From Nectonema munidae (Eukaryota; Nematomorpha; Nectonematoida; Nectonematidae), in contig JAUIRK010000705.1 in the NCBI GenBank assembly GCA_030549495.1, positions 102,367 to 166,366 of the forward strand: a stretch of DNA of 64,000 nucleotides. Direction: 5' to 3'. The notes under the pieces were generated by a model, which was not told the origin of the DNA, did not search any database, and saw only the letters and a program-made list of their open reading frames with translations. The stretch's first letter is position 1. Each line of letters starts with the position of its first letter. Positions 1-11,222 of the stretch are shown in pieces. The translations under genes were made by a program, and so were the position numbers.

Positions 1-22
1 GGATGATGTTTTTAAATTTCAG

Positions 23-323
23 GCAATCGAAGAGCATAACACTACCTCATTTGTGATAGATGGCTTTCCAAGAAATGAAAATAACTTTGAAGGATGGAAC
101 AGATTGATTGGGGATAAAGTTAATTTAAAGTTCGTCATATTCTTTGACTGTTCCGAAGAGGTGTGCCTCCTTCATCAAATTGCGTTCTTTCCTCAATGTC
201 TTTTTATTTTCAAGAATTGCATAAAGAGATGCCTGGCTCGCGGTGCCTCAGGAAGTGGGAGAGAAGACGACAACATTGAGTGCTTGAGAAAACGGTTTTA
301 TTCACTTTTCACACACATTTTGT
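23..323 (+). CDS. CMPK1: UMP-CMP kinase, 3' exons (partial gene)
   Basis: This nucleoside monophosphate kinase phosphorylates UMP, CMP and dCMP with ATP in the cytosol. A 3' splice site (AG at 21-22) opens an exon at 23 reading AIEEHNTTSFVIDGFPRN; the DGFPR motif is part of the NMP-binding region of adenylate-kinase-like enzymes. The exon runs in phase 0 to 160 through VIFFDCSEE. A 54-bp intron (161-214, GT...AG) follows. The next exon, from 215, reads NCIKRCLARG then GREDDNIECLRKRF, which is the arginine-rich LID region. Splicing here restores the conserved FFDC..E.CI.RCL.RG block, so the intron call is firm. The end is uncertain: donors at 295 or 322 are possible, and I could not find the last C-terminal exon (the IIDLY region of the family) nearby. 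The 5' part of the gene lies left of the window. Family assignment is strong; the 3' boundary is weak. Confidence 0.88.
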
Positions 324-420
324 AACTCTGGTTCTTCTTCATCAAAGTGAAAACATCTTATAGGAAAAACAGTGAAAAAATTTATTCACAAGAATAAACC
401 TATTGCTATGAGCTCCTAAG

Positions 421-871
421 GCGATGGTTCTCAAGCTTTTTACTGCCAGGGTCCACTTTGATCATCTATCAAAATTAAATTCCTCCCCTCCCCTAACCTT
501 CTCCCTTTCCAAAATTATCAGCCTCAGAATTTGCATTTAAAAATTTTATCAAATTTACATTCAAAATAACCATAATATAAAACCAAAAATCTTCAGATTT
601 CTTTCTTATCGGTTTTCTGTCGAAACCACTGGAAACAACCATCATCCATTCATTCACCTTTACATGTAATGTTTTTATAGTTGAATTATACACACTTAAT
701 AGCAAATAAGGTACTGCTTGATTTTTATACGTAAATAAAAATATAGTTAGTTGTATTTCTTCTGATCTCGTGACTTAGAGTATGGCTGTTTGTAGCTTCA
801 AATGTTTCCTTACCCCTAGGAACTGTTAAATTCTCCTCAAGGGGCAATTCCTTCTGGGTTGAGAATCGCTG
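421..871. mobile_element. Degenerate hAT-type non-autonomous element
   Basis: The left end reads GATGGTTCTCAAGCTTTTTA followed by CTGCCAGGGTCC, and the right end is CTGGGTTGAGAATCGCTG, whose complement starts CAGCGATTCTCAACCCAG. These are typical hAT termini, although the left one has drifted. No 8-bp target duplication is visible and no transposase is inside. The ends are recognisable, but the limits are approximate. Confidence 0.42.
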
Positions 872-1087
872 CCATATGGTATCCCCTTGCTTTCATTTGA
901 AAGTTTTTGCAGATGAAACAATGCTTTGCGAATTTGTATATTTATTTATAATTGAAATACCCATTTATTAAAACAATTTATATCCTTTTATCTTAACAAA
1001 TTGAAAATATTTGGTATCCAAAAAGTTACTTCCAATTTTATATGAAAACAAGGGTAAATTTAAGTGAAATTAAAAAGCGTTAAATTT

Positions 1088-1133
1088 AATTAATTAATTA
1101 GAGAGATTCTAATTAATTAATTAGAGAGACTCT
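1088..1133. repeat. 23-bp direct tandem duplication
   Basis: Two adjacent 23-bp units, each built of AATTAATTAATTAGAGAGA plus YTCT, differ at one base. This is a simple local duplication. Confidence 0.8.
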
Positions 1134-2189
1134 GTGTGTTTGTATCTAGTCTAGATAACTTGTTAGGCAAAACGACAAAAATTCTTTGTTGGTCATGTTG
1201 CCTGTTAATACAGAATAAGGTATTTTTCATTTTCAACTGAAAGGCAGCTAATTATTCTCTAAATTGGCAACAAGTTTAATGTAAAAAGTCGAACGCTATA
1301 TTTTTTTTAATTTTGAGAAAATCTTAAAGTGGTATATGTATCTATCATGATGCTGTATATATATATATATATATGTGGCTTCGAAGTGATTAAATTTCAA
1401 AAGGATATAACCTTGGCATATATTGCTCAAGCTCACTGAAATTTCATATACAGTCAAACCGCGTTTTTCCTTCACCATCTGTTTCTGAAAAAAATGACCG
1501 ATCTTTGAGTCTGACGGAAATTGAAACAATGTCTAGTACAAAATTTTTTTATTCTGTTATATTTTACTATTATATTACCCGATAAATTAACAATGATTTA
1601 AATTATGAATATATTGTTTAGACAAAAATAAGAGAAAACAAAACTGTTTATTATTTTAATTTTTTGTAATTTTTTTCATAAATAAAAAAGACAAAGAAGA
1701 ATGCAATAATTTTTTATTAAGTTTTTTATTTTTTTGTGATATATTTTATATTTATGCAAATTTATTCATCAAACAATATAAAAATATAAAAGATTATTAA
1801 TAATATAAAAAATATGAAAATTTGTATATATCTTCAGATATTTCACTAATTGATATTCGATGTTAACAAATATTGAATTCTACCTTCTTGAAGACATAGA
1901 AATTATGACAGCAATTTAAAGAACACATTATAAAAAGTAAGAAAAAACTTTGCATAATGAGGGAAACTGGTTGAAATGTATTTAAAAAGCAAAAAAATTA
2001 TTATTTATTGTAAATACATAAATTTAAGAAAGAATCCCCCTGTTTTTTTATAGTTGAGTTTTCGGTTGGTCAAATGTACACACACTTTAAAAAATAAGCT
2101 CATATGAAATGACATTATAAAAACAATGTAGCAATTAAACAATGTAGTAACTTTGAATTTGAATCTCTATGATAAAGGTTAAATGTGGT

Positions 2190-2335
2190 GTGGTATTTTC
2201 ATCGAAAACAGTACCAATTTGCAGCTAACATCGAGACATGGATAATCAATCTAGCAGAAGCGAGGCTTAAACCCGGAACTTCAGATCGATAGCAGCGCTT
2301 CTAACCGTTTAACCTCGTAGCCAATAAACCACTTA
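2190..2335 (-). repeat. tRNA-headed SINE copy (degenerate)
   Basis: On the minus strand, a tRNA-like head (TTGGCTACGAGGTTAAAC..., then B-box-like GGGTTTAAGCC) is followed by a body containing GCAAATTGGTACTG and TTTTCGATGAAAATACC. The body matches the conserved body of the copies at 11085, 41870 and 44825 (GCAATTGTGCC, CTCGATGAAAAC). It is an old, diverged copy. Confidence 0.5.
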
Positions 2336-2531
2336 CGTTTTGATAAAAATGGAAAAGTTAGTTTAAACTTTTAAATAACAACTTTTCACGATAGAAAATA
2401 TTAGAAAAAGTGTATAATTTTTTTCAAGAACTTCAACTTTAGATAAAAGTTTGCCAATTGGGCCACTCAATCCTTTATCTGAAGATGTTGGTCCATCAAG
2501 TTTGGAAAGAATATAACGAAAAGGAAGCTCA

Positions 2532-2776
2532 TTAACCCATTATATCCTAGTGTCCACATATGTGTACATAAAAAAACATCAAAATTTAGCCTTCAAAAAA
2601 ATTCAAAACAGTTTTTTAATGTTTTTCTAATTTTTATTCTGTTCTTTCACTATTACAAAAAGAAAAAAAATAAATAGAATACTTACTTTTATGTTACTCT
2701 TAGGCTCAAAAACTTTTTAAATAATAATAATAAATTTTTTTTTATCTAATTCCATGGTTGGGCATTAATGGGTTAA
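2532..2776. mobile_element. piggyBac-type MITE (TTAA-flanked, 237 bp)
   Basis: The element at 2536-2772 starts CCCATTATATCCTAG and ends TTGGGCATTAATGGG. It is bounded by TTAA at 2532-2535 and TTAA at 2773-2776. The complement of its right end (CCCATTAATGCCCAACC) differs by one base from the right end of the piggyBac element at 59669-64000 (CCCATTAATGACCAACC). It has no coding capacity. It interrupts the decayed gene between its CFLH and NELPFR blocks. Confidence 0.85.
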
Positions 2777-3248
2777 ATATGAAGAAAACAATATGAGCGG
2801 AATAATCTTCTACCTAAAAGTTCTTCAACTTGTTTTAAAATTCCATTTTTCCATCCAGACATAAGATTAGTTGTATCACTGCCAATAAATTCAAGACTTT
2901 CATCTATTTTATTTTCTTTTAACCAATCGTATAACGCGCGAGCAACAGTGTAATGAGTTAGATATCTTCCTTCAGGTTCTTCAGTCACAGTCATATGATT
3001 TCCTTTGATGAAAACTTTCTTATAAATTGAAGTTCCTTTGCAAATTTCAAGATATTGAATTTCTACTGTCAATAAAAATACCAGTAACATGCATGTTTTT
3101 TCAACTTAAAATTTTCATTTAAAATAGACAATTTATAGCGCGATTCTTAGCACGAAAAATTTTTTTACTATCACAAATTGAATTTAAATGTCCAGCTGTG
3201 ACAAGATTGTTTAAAAACCCGTTAATGACAGGAGCCGTTGCCGTAGAT

Positions 3249-5333
3249 CAGGGGTCGGGAACCTTTTTGGCTGAGAGAGCCATAAGCACCACACATTTTT
3301 AAATGTAATTCCGTAGAGCCATATAATATGTTAACCTAATAATAATAATAATAAAAAAGTAAATGTTTGCATTTTATGTAACACTTTTAAAGTACAATAA
3401 GCCTCTGAATTCTTTCTAATAACATTGTTATACTGTTTCTAATCAATGATGAATATTTCTTAGCATTAATGTGACTTCTGGTGCTGCATGGTTTTACTGA
3501 TGGCTTTGCAGTCTGGTTTATACTTGGTGAGGTTAAGCTTCATGCAGGCGTTAAGACTTCCATCCGTCAAACGTGATCGTAGGTTGGTCTTAATGTTCTT
3601 TAGATGTGAGAAAGACTGCTCACATGCATACGTAGAGCCGAACATTGTCAGTACAGCAATACTCACACGCTGCAGTGTGTGGTATGTGACGGGAAGCGCG
3701 TTCCAAGTTTTGACAATCAGCAGCTTGTAGCTCAAAATCTCTTTCGGAAACACCGGGGATGTAACTCAGGTCAGCGCTGTTCACTCCACACTTGTGTGGA
3801 TGGGTGATGAACTTAAAAAGACGAGTGCGCTCGTGAAATTCTCCAAAGCGCGCTTTGAATGACTGCAGGAGATTAGATGTGAAGCCTGCTAGCTGCTGAA
3901 GATCAAGATGTTGCGAAGTGTCACTTGCTGTGCATGCATCTTTAAACTCACCCAGTTTTTCAAAGTGTAGTAAACGACCTGTTTCAATGTCGGTGATGAA
4001 GAGTTCTAGCTTGTTTTCAAATGCAGACACTGCTTGTTGCAGGGATAAGATTGTATTTCCAACACCTTGCATTTTCATGTTGAGCCGCAAAACGGCTGAG
4101 CACCTCCCCCTTTGACAACCAACGCACGTTACTGTGAAGAAGCAGACCAGGATAATTACTCCCAACTTCATCCAGCAGTGTTTTATGGCGATCATTTAAA
4201 GCTCGGGCAACAATAAAGTTGACCACTCGAACGACCAGCGACATCACCACACCCAGCTGCTCGCCAGACATCTGAGCACAAAGCGCCTCCTGATGTAGGA
4301 TGCAGTGAAAACTTGAGATGCGTCTCTTTTCATGTTCACGAAGAAGCGCTACGAATCCTCTGTTTTTCCCCACCATGCACGGAGCGCCATCAGTGCACAC
4401 CGAAACAAGTTTATCCATCGGTAGATTTTTTTCTTCAGCGAACTTGATGAATGACGTGAATAAATCCTCCCCTCTTGTTGTCTCTTTCATAGGCAAAACA
4501 GCAAGACTTTCCTCATATACTGTGTCACCGACAACATACCTTGCCATTACGCTGAATTGGGATAAATTGCTTACGTCTGTTGACTCATCCAAAGCGAGAG
4601 AAAAAAACGGCGCCGCATTTATGTCCTTCACTTGCGTTGCCTCAATTTGATTTGACATCATGATGGTACGATCGTGAACAGTTTTTGCTGACAGAGGCAT
4701 GCCTTTTATCCGTTTAATTATCTTGTCTTTATCCGAAAAGTCATCAAAAAGTTCATTGGCAACATCAAGCATGAATGCTTTGGCATATTCCCCATCTGTG
4801 AATGGCTTTCCGTTTCTCACAATTGCTAAAGCACCAGCAAAGCTAGCCGAATTCCAGTCACCTTGTTGGGTCCAAACACGGAGTTGCTGCTGACTAGCTT
4901 GCACTCTTGATAGTAGCTCTTGACATGCTTTCTTCCTGCTGTCCCCCGCAGGATACTTCGATGCAAATGTACTATGGCGTGTGTCGAAGTGCCGCTTTAC
5001 ATTTGACCGTTTCATAGATGCAATTTTATCATTGCATATTAGACACACTGCAGAACCTGCTCTCTCCACAAAGGCAAGTTCCTCTGTCCATTCCTGCTGA
5101 AAAGTGCGATACTCTTCGTCTTTTTTTCGTTTAGCCATCTTCTTAAAAGGGTTTCTGAAATAAAAAAACATGGTTTAAACAAACGGTGATTTCCCGCGTT
5201 TTAGTTCCCGGTTTGCGCATGCGCAACGGAGTCTGACGAAAAATTTTTTTATAATTAAAAATTTGTCTGCGAGCCAGATGCAGCATTCATAAGAGCCACA
5301 TCTGGCTCGCGAGCCATAGGTTCCCGACCCCTG
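3249..5333 (-). mobile_element. hAT DNA transposon, near full length (2085 bp)
   Basis: The terminal inverted repeats are CAGGGGTCGGGAACCT at 3249-3264 and its complement at 5318-5333, 16 bases exact. The flanks are an exact 8-bp target duplication, CCGTAGAT, at 3241-3248 and 5334-5341. A single transposase gene fills the element on the minus strand. Its base composition is visibly richer in G+C than the surrounding DNA. The perfect duplication and termini point to a recent insertion. Confidence 0.96.
3466..5138 (-). pseudogene. hAT transposase (BED-finger type), two frameshifts
   Basis: The start at 5138 (MAKRKKDEEYRTFQQEW) is chosen because conservation begins there; an upstream in-frame ATG at 5171 is AT-rich leader. 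An N-terminal BED-like zinc finger (VCLICNDK, later VKRHFDTRHS) is followed by LDESTDVSNLSQF (first catalytic Asp region) and CTDGAPCMVGKNRGF (second Asp). After a frameshift near 4090 come LRLNMKMQGVGNTI and FENKLELF. After another near 3750, the C-terminal hAT dimerisation/catalytic-Glu region reads FGSTYACEQSFSHLKNIKT and ends at 3466. It belongs to the group related to GTF2IRD2- and ZBED5-like domesticated genes. All domains are present, so only two indels break the frame; these could be real or sequence errors. Confidence 0.9.
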
Positions 5334-6179
5334 CCGTAGATGATACCCCAAACCGCACAGAAGCAACTGCATCGTTATTTATATTCAAGTGATTTCGCTT
5401 TAAATTGCTACGTTTTTCAAATAAATCACTTATCTTGGAGACATAGAAATTATGAAGCAATTTAAAGAACTTGCTATTAAAAGATGGTTCACTATCTATT
5501 CTATCTGTGTCATCTGTATCAGAGATCGAACTATTAGATTGCTTTGCGTGTGAATCTGTATCGTTTTTTGTTTGAAGTTTCAATCTTTTGTCTTCATTGA
5601 CTATACGTTTACTTTTTTTATTCATCTTGTAGGTCTCGTTGACATTTAAATTAACTTCTTGCATCGAAGAGATGCTTCCATGTTTTTCACGTTGATTTTT
5701 TATCTTTGATCTTTTTTAGGTAGTTTCAATTTTAATTCAGAATTACAAATACAATGATCAGAATCTTTACAATTCACGTTGCAATAAGTCTTGTCTTCTT
5801 TACAAAAAACTATAGGACATCTACAAAAAGCCAAATCAAATAATCTTTCAAGTTTTGGTTCCAAAAAATTTTTTAAGAGATTTTTTAGCTTTATTTTTTG
5901 ATATTAAAGAAAAAACTGACCAAGCTCGACTAATTCGTTGTTGTATGGTTTTTTGAAATCGCTATTTGATTCAGACCATCGTTTCATAATTTCTTCAGCT
6001 ACTTTCAAAAAAATTTGTTCCATGCTCACATTTCTTAAATTTTGATCTTGTATGGATATGAGGTTTTGTTGTATAGAAATACATCTTCTAACATCCTTCA
6101 AAGTTTGAAATTCTGAAGATAGAAATTCATTAGGACCGCCAAGATATGTATTAAGTGAAAGGCGAGTTTTTTTAAACAA

Positions 6180-7365
6180 AAGAAGATATAATAACTAGAA
6201 TAAATAGTTCTAAAAAAATATTAAAAATATATTTTCATTTCCCCATAGCAAAAACTTTTTATCTTTAAATTGTGTTTACATTCAACTAACTTATAAACAT
6301 TTAAAAAGTTACACACTAAAGTATAATTTTAAAGTGCTATCGTATGACATACCCTAATGTATACTAATTCCATGCAATACTTTAAAAAGATGCTGCATGC
6401 TCTACAATTTTTCATTACTTCGAAAAACCCTACACAAAAAATTGCTTTTTAAAGGTCGCATTCGTAAATTAAAACTACGCCTTAAATCGTATTATTGTAA
6501 TATCGTTAGTTATATTAATCACACATAAAAGATACACCCTTATCTTAACGCTTATTAACTTGTGCTCTTTCTGTTGAGTTAATCAATTTGTGATCTCGAA
6601 GCGAGTGCTCAACGCTCTATAGATTGTAAATATGCAAATCTTCCACGTTTTTGATTAAATTTCGAATGTTTCCATGAGGTATATCAAAATGGTTGTTCAA
6701 AGAATCTACAAACAATTTTTCATCGCTTTTTGTGATTCTTGGATATCTTTTTTTTCTCCAAATGTCAATTCTTTAGAAAAATCCTTTAACTTCTTCATGA
6801 CACGATGTTGAATAAATCATTAGGATAAACGCGTATTTTTATGTGTAATTAAGTAATGATATTGCAATAATATGATGATCCATTAATGGGTGTTTCGCTT
6901 TTTTCGAAACAGCCTGTTATTTTTAAAACAGTTATAATAAAATTTCTAGGATTGTGAGGATCAACCTAACGAAGCTTCAAACGCAGCAAGAGTCCTAATT
7001 TATGATGTCTACAAAGAATATTTTAACTGTTGTATCAGAACTGATACAAAACTAACTTTATGTGAATATCTCTATTCGTTAAAATAAGTCATACCTTGTT
7101 TCAAATTTTAGCAAAATTTTCTCCATTATAAATTAAACATATTTTATATTTTTAAATGTAAAAATTTTGGCGAGACTTTTAGTCGATGTGTTTTAGTTAT
7201 TTTGATGATCGATTACAAAACTTTTTTCTTCTCAATTTAGATTTCAAACTTACATCCAAAGTTCTCTTCCTATTATAAAGTTTTACGAGTCTTTAGGAAT
7301 GCTACACAACATCAATGCTAACAATACTCCAGAACAAGTTTAAGCTTTTTCTTATTTAATTATGT
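6180..7365. other. AT-rich stretch, possible weak minus-strand coding relics
   Basis: No clear gene. On the minus strand, 6830-6560 reads fragments such as KKLKDFSKELTFGEK and DSLNNHFDIPHGNIRNLI in different frames, which looks like a decayed coding segment of unknown identity. The rest is unstructured AT-rich DNA. Confidence 0.35.
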
Positions 7366-7677
7366 CAGGGTTTCCCAAACGCGCAACCCTGGAATTTGAT
7401 ATGTTTATATGCTCGCAATCTAGTTAATTGTTACTTATTTTCATATTCTTTCTCGAGTTTGATATTTTATAGGCTATGCACTCATGAGTGTGTACGGTCA
7501 AAGTATACGCGTATATCATATAGCATAGCTAGCATATACATTGATACATTTCTCACCAGACAAATATTTTTAAAAGTTTTTTCTCCTCCAACCTTTAAAA
7601 ATGCGTTTATCAAACATTTTATGCCTTAAACTTTTTCACTGAACCCCAAATGAAAGCGTCCACTTTGGGAAACTATG
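7366..7677. mobile_element. hAT-type MITE (about 312 bp)
   Basis: The left end is CAGGGTTTCCCAAACG and the complement of the right end is CATAGTTTCCCAAAGT, matching closely over 16 bases. The flanks AATTATGT and AATTACCG share AATTA, consistent with a decayed 8-bp target duplication. There is no coding content. Confidence 0.65.
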
Positions 7678-10600
7678 AATTACCGTAATCATACTTAGAA
7701 TAAAAGATGCGGCAGTCAATGCCCTAGCCGAGTCCTTCATTTGATTCCAGCAAACCCTTCCTTCAAAACATTGAGAGATGGCATCTTTTAAATGCATACA
7801 CAACATTTATATCGTGTGAGTAAGTTTGACGAGATGCTTGTCCCCGATCCACCATCCCATCTTCTTTGTCTATACCTTTCAATCGAAACACTAGAGGTAT
7901 TTTTTATATTTCTGGGTTGTTGTTGTTGTTAGCCCCTAGATTATACTATCTTTATATGAGTATAATCTATCAGTTCAAAACAAGGCTTTGTTTAAACTGA
8001 GAGAGTATGCCCATAAAAGCAAATACTCTCAGGGAAAAGTGTAGAATTTTGTTACACTTTCGCAGTAGCAGCGATAAACCAGTGTAATTTCAGCCAACCC
8101 GCAAAAATGCACCATAAGGTACTGCTGGCTTTTTGAAGGCTTCTACATATGGCTAGAAATAATATATATCTATTTATAATAATAATATGATATATAATAC
8201 ATGTAAATGAGTTAGATCCTAAGTTAGATCTGAGTTAGATATTTCTGGATCCTTACACTGAAGGCACACACCTCGCTTGACGAACTTCGCACCTTTGTCT
8301 ATCATAATATTGAATTAACATTTTGAAAATTTTTATTGTAGAAATGAAATTTAAATTATACATGTAAACATTCAGAAATAATTGCATGGAAAATAAGGAA
8401 ATTCGAGAAATTAAAAAAAATAAAAGTTGCAAGAAGACATTAAGATCAAAGCATTTTAGACACAAAGAATATTCTTTTACTCTTGTTATATGCAGTGTAA
8501 AATAATGGCGTGCTATTTAGTTTTATTTAAATTTTCAACATAGATATCACTTTGAATAAGTTTTATCTGTTTAACAAGGAGTAAATGTCAAAATTAATTA
8601 AATTGCAATCTTTTTAAAGTTAGTATTGCAATTTCTTTAAATCTCTCTGTTCTGATTTTGTTTTTCAAAGTATTTGTTGATTGCCTGAATTGGTTGATTA
8701 TTATTCTTAGCTTTAATTAAAAGTTTTTATTTTTAATACAAAATTTGGTATCATTATTTGTTGCGCCATCAACGACTAACACTTTTCAATGAGAGAAATT
8801 GGATCATAATTGGAAGTACCTTTTTGGGTAAAATTTAGCAATTTTTATTAGATAGACTTACAGTTATAACTTAACTTAAAAGCGTTCATTGTCTAAATCA
8901 GAGTTTTTCTACCATGGGCGAATTGTCCACTCTTGGACGAAAATGGAATTCATTCATTGAAAATATATAGCCAAAGATGAAGGTAAAGCATAAGGTGCCC
9001 AGACTTAGTTATGCTGAAGTAATTGTATAGACATTATTGATACACTGATTGGATCGGTATCGTCAAATTTTTTATTCTTCACCGATTTATCAGCAGAATC
9101 AATTTTTTCTTTTTTTTATACTTGAACTATAAAGAGTAAAAGAGCCTCTGTGTTTTATGCATAGCGTTTTTCACTTATAACACCATTTTAATGAAAGCCA
9201 CTATGCAAAAAAGAGCCACTAATTTTCCTTCATTTTGACCCATCTTTTCTCAACTTTTGAACATCTATATTTCTACTTTATAACATCGTTTGTCAATTTT
9301 GTTTTACTTTCGACCTAGGTTTAGTTGTGGTGAACAAGTTCACTCTCGTAGAAGTAACAAATTAAAAGGAAGCCCTTGAGAAAAGCTCATGTTTTTACAT
9401 TTAAATTTAATAGAGACTTTTATTATGATGTTTAAACGCTATCAAAATATAAAATAATTCAAGCATTTCAATACTTAAAATTTTTTCTTAGTATCGGTAT
9501 CGTTGAAAAAATTTAGATTGCTACATCAATAACAGAAATTTTATGCTACTCAAAAATAGCCACATCTAGACTTCATTGGAAATAAAAATATACCTTTAAA
9601 AAATTATTTCTGCGATAATCTGTGTAGATCATAATTCTATCTTTTTATACATTTTAGGTTTTTGATGACGTAGAGAAGTTATTCACACCTTAAAAAGAAG
9701 AATTCCTACCTTATTTCAGAAGATTGTCTACAATTTCTCGCATATTTTATTTCTTTAACTTACAGATATGATTTTCTATTTTGGGAAAATACTCTCACAG
9801 TCCTTTATTCAATAAAACAGTTAGAAGAAAATTAAAAATGTTTCATTAGCGTTTCCAGAAGGTTTCCAAAAGAAATGTCCACATTCTATCGCAAATCTAC
9901 CATTTCCATTGGAACAAATTTAGAAAACCAAAAAAAAATTTAGACTCTGTCGAATTCATATAACTATCTATTTTATCGACGTATTTGAGAAAAATATCTT
10001 TGTAATAATTATTCCAAAATCTGAAATATCACAAAATCTGATTATTATTATTATCACTGCCAGGTTGCATCTCAGGTTGGCCTAAGGTAAATCACATACT
10101 AAAATCAACTCTAAAATAACAATATATAATTAAATAACAAAAATTACAATTTTTCTGAACAAGAATATTTATCATTGAACAAAAACATCTGTATCTGAAG
10201 CCTATCTATCTCAAAGTGGGAGATCAACTACAATAGGATGTGAATGAAAGATATAATCGCTTGTTACTTCTAATATTCCAATTTAATACAGGTTTTTTTA
10301 CTCTTTGTGGGCAGGCAATAATTCGAAAATAAGAATTTAGAAAAATGTATTACATTGAGACACTCAATTTTAGCCTGCAATATAATCAAAGAGAACAACT
10401 CAATAAGACTTTTACATTTGTATCTCAGAGTGGAAGAACTTTGTGAGGGAAGTGAGCAAAGCACCAGAACAAGCGTTTAATTAAAGTTAAGCACATCTAT
10501 ACTCCGTTATATATATTCTTGATACCGCACTAATCCAGTTGATATATAACGACGAGTGAACATAAAATCATATAGCTTACAACGGAGAAGAAATACACAC

Positions 10601-11084
10601 TAGCAATGCTTATTGATTTAGAAACGAGAGATAAAAGACTAAAAGAGCAATGGTATAAAATAAGAGATATCGTATGTATGTGAGGAGGCTTAAATTACAA
10701 CCTGGATATTAGTTACTGCCCAATCAATGGATTACTGATGTGAAAAAATCAAACTTTTTGATCCGCACAGGATTGATTGAAAAATTTACTTATAGTTTGT
10801 TTGTACTTACTCACGTCAAAAAAGTATTTTGTATGCATGCAAAAGGAAGTTAGAGAGATCAATAATTTGAACAGCAATAGAATAATCTCTTTCATCAATA
10901 AAAGAAGTCGTTGTATACTTGCATATTTGGAGAGAGCTTTACTTGCGCGATTTATTGACCCTCTCTGTCTTCCGCTAATCCTTTGAAAGCTTTCGCATCC
11001 ACATGAGACTATGAAATTATGACAAATAATTTGTATTTTAAGCCTGATAAAATTTTATATGAATCTTGACTAATGAAGTATGGG
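7678..11084. other. AT-rich intergenic stretch with repeat fragments
   Basis: No gene can be supported. Around 8898 an isolated hAT-like end occurs (CAGAGTTTTTCTACCATGGG then CGAATTGTCC). 9040-9055 and 9490-9505 carry GGTATCG-rich words similar to 34985-35060. 9793-9810 (ACTCTCACAGTCCTTTAT) recurs exactly near 18880. A small (GTT)n run lies at about 7917-7930. Short reading frames here are AT-rich and show no family signature. Confidence 0.45.
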
Positions 11085-11222
11085 TAACTTGACGCATTTT
11101 CATCGAGAAGACACAATTGCGCCGCTTGTATTGAACTATGAGGAAAGTAGGCTTGATGCAGAATCGAATCCGAGACCTTGGTATCCCAACCTTACTCACG
11201 CCCCCTTATTAATAAGTTAATT
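11085..11222 (-). repeat. tRNA-headed SINE copy
   Basis: Read on the minus strand, it starts GGGCGTGAGTAAGGTTGGGA, has B-box-like GGATTCGATTC, then CATCAAGCCTACTTTCCTCA, and ends in the shared body GCGCAATTGTGTCTTCTCGA. It aligns over its length with the copy at 44825-44990. The tRNA-like head is too degenerate to be a functional tRNA gene. Confidence 0.75.

Larger units (their letters stand above)
295..2189. other. AT-rich intergenic stretch after CMPK1
   Basis: No convincing gene. It holds a probable hAT remnant (421-871), a 23-bp direct duplication (1088-1133), a short (AT)n run near 1357-1373, and about 55 bp at 1870-1930 that resemble 5425-5480 inside the decayed transposase-like gene. 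The missing last CMPK1 exon could also lie here unrecognised. Confidence 0.5.
2455..6179 (-). pseudogene. Decayed transposase-like gene of an uncharacterised repetitive family, split by two insertions
   Basis: Minus-strand fragments line up as one protein. 6179-5904 reads LNTYLGGPNEFLSSEFQTL and LKVAEEIMKRWSESNSDF. 5664-5342 is a basic and Ser/Asp-rich linker ending near FGVSSTA. 3248-2777 carries TAPVINGFLNN, then IGSDTTNLMSGWKNG and VEELLGRRLFRSYCFLH. 2531-2455 gives NELPFRYILSKLDGPT and SGPIGKLL. I recognise the GSD.TN..GWKNG...LH.NELPFR...LDG.T block as a repeated, poorly annotated protein family in invertebrate genomes, probably of transposon origin; its function is unknown. The gene is interrupted by a hAT element (3249-5333) and a TTAA MITE (2532-2776), and has extra stops and frameshifts, so it is dead. 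The region 6560-6830 (-) may hold more of it or of a similar gene. Confidence 0.6.

Noticed and set aside
4318-4650. Plus-strand frames inside the hAT element
   Set aside because: They are antisense to the transposase.
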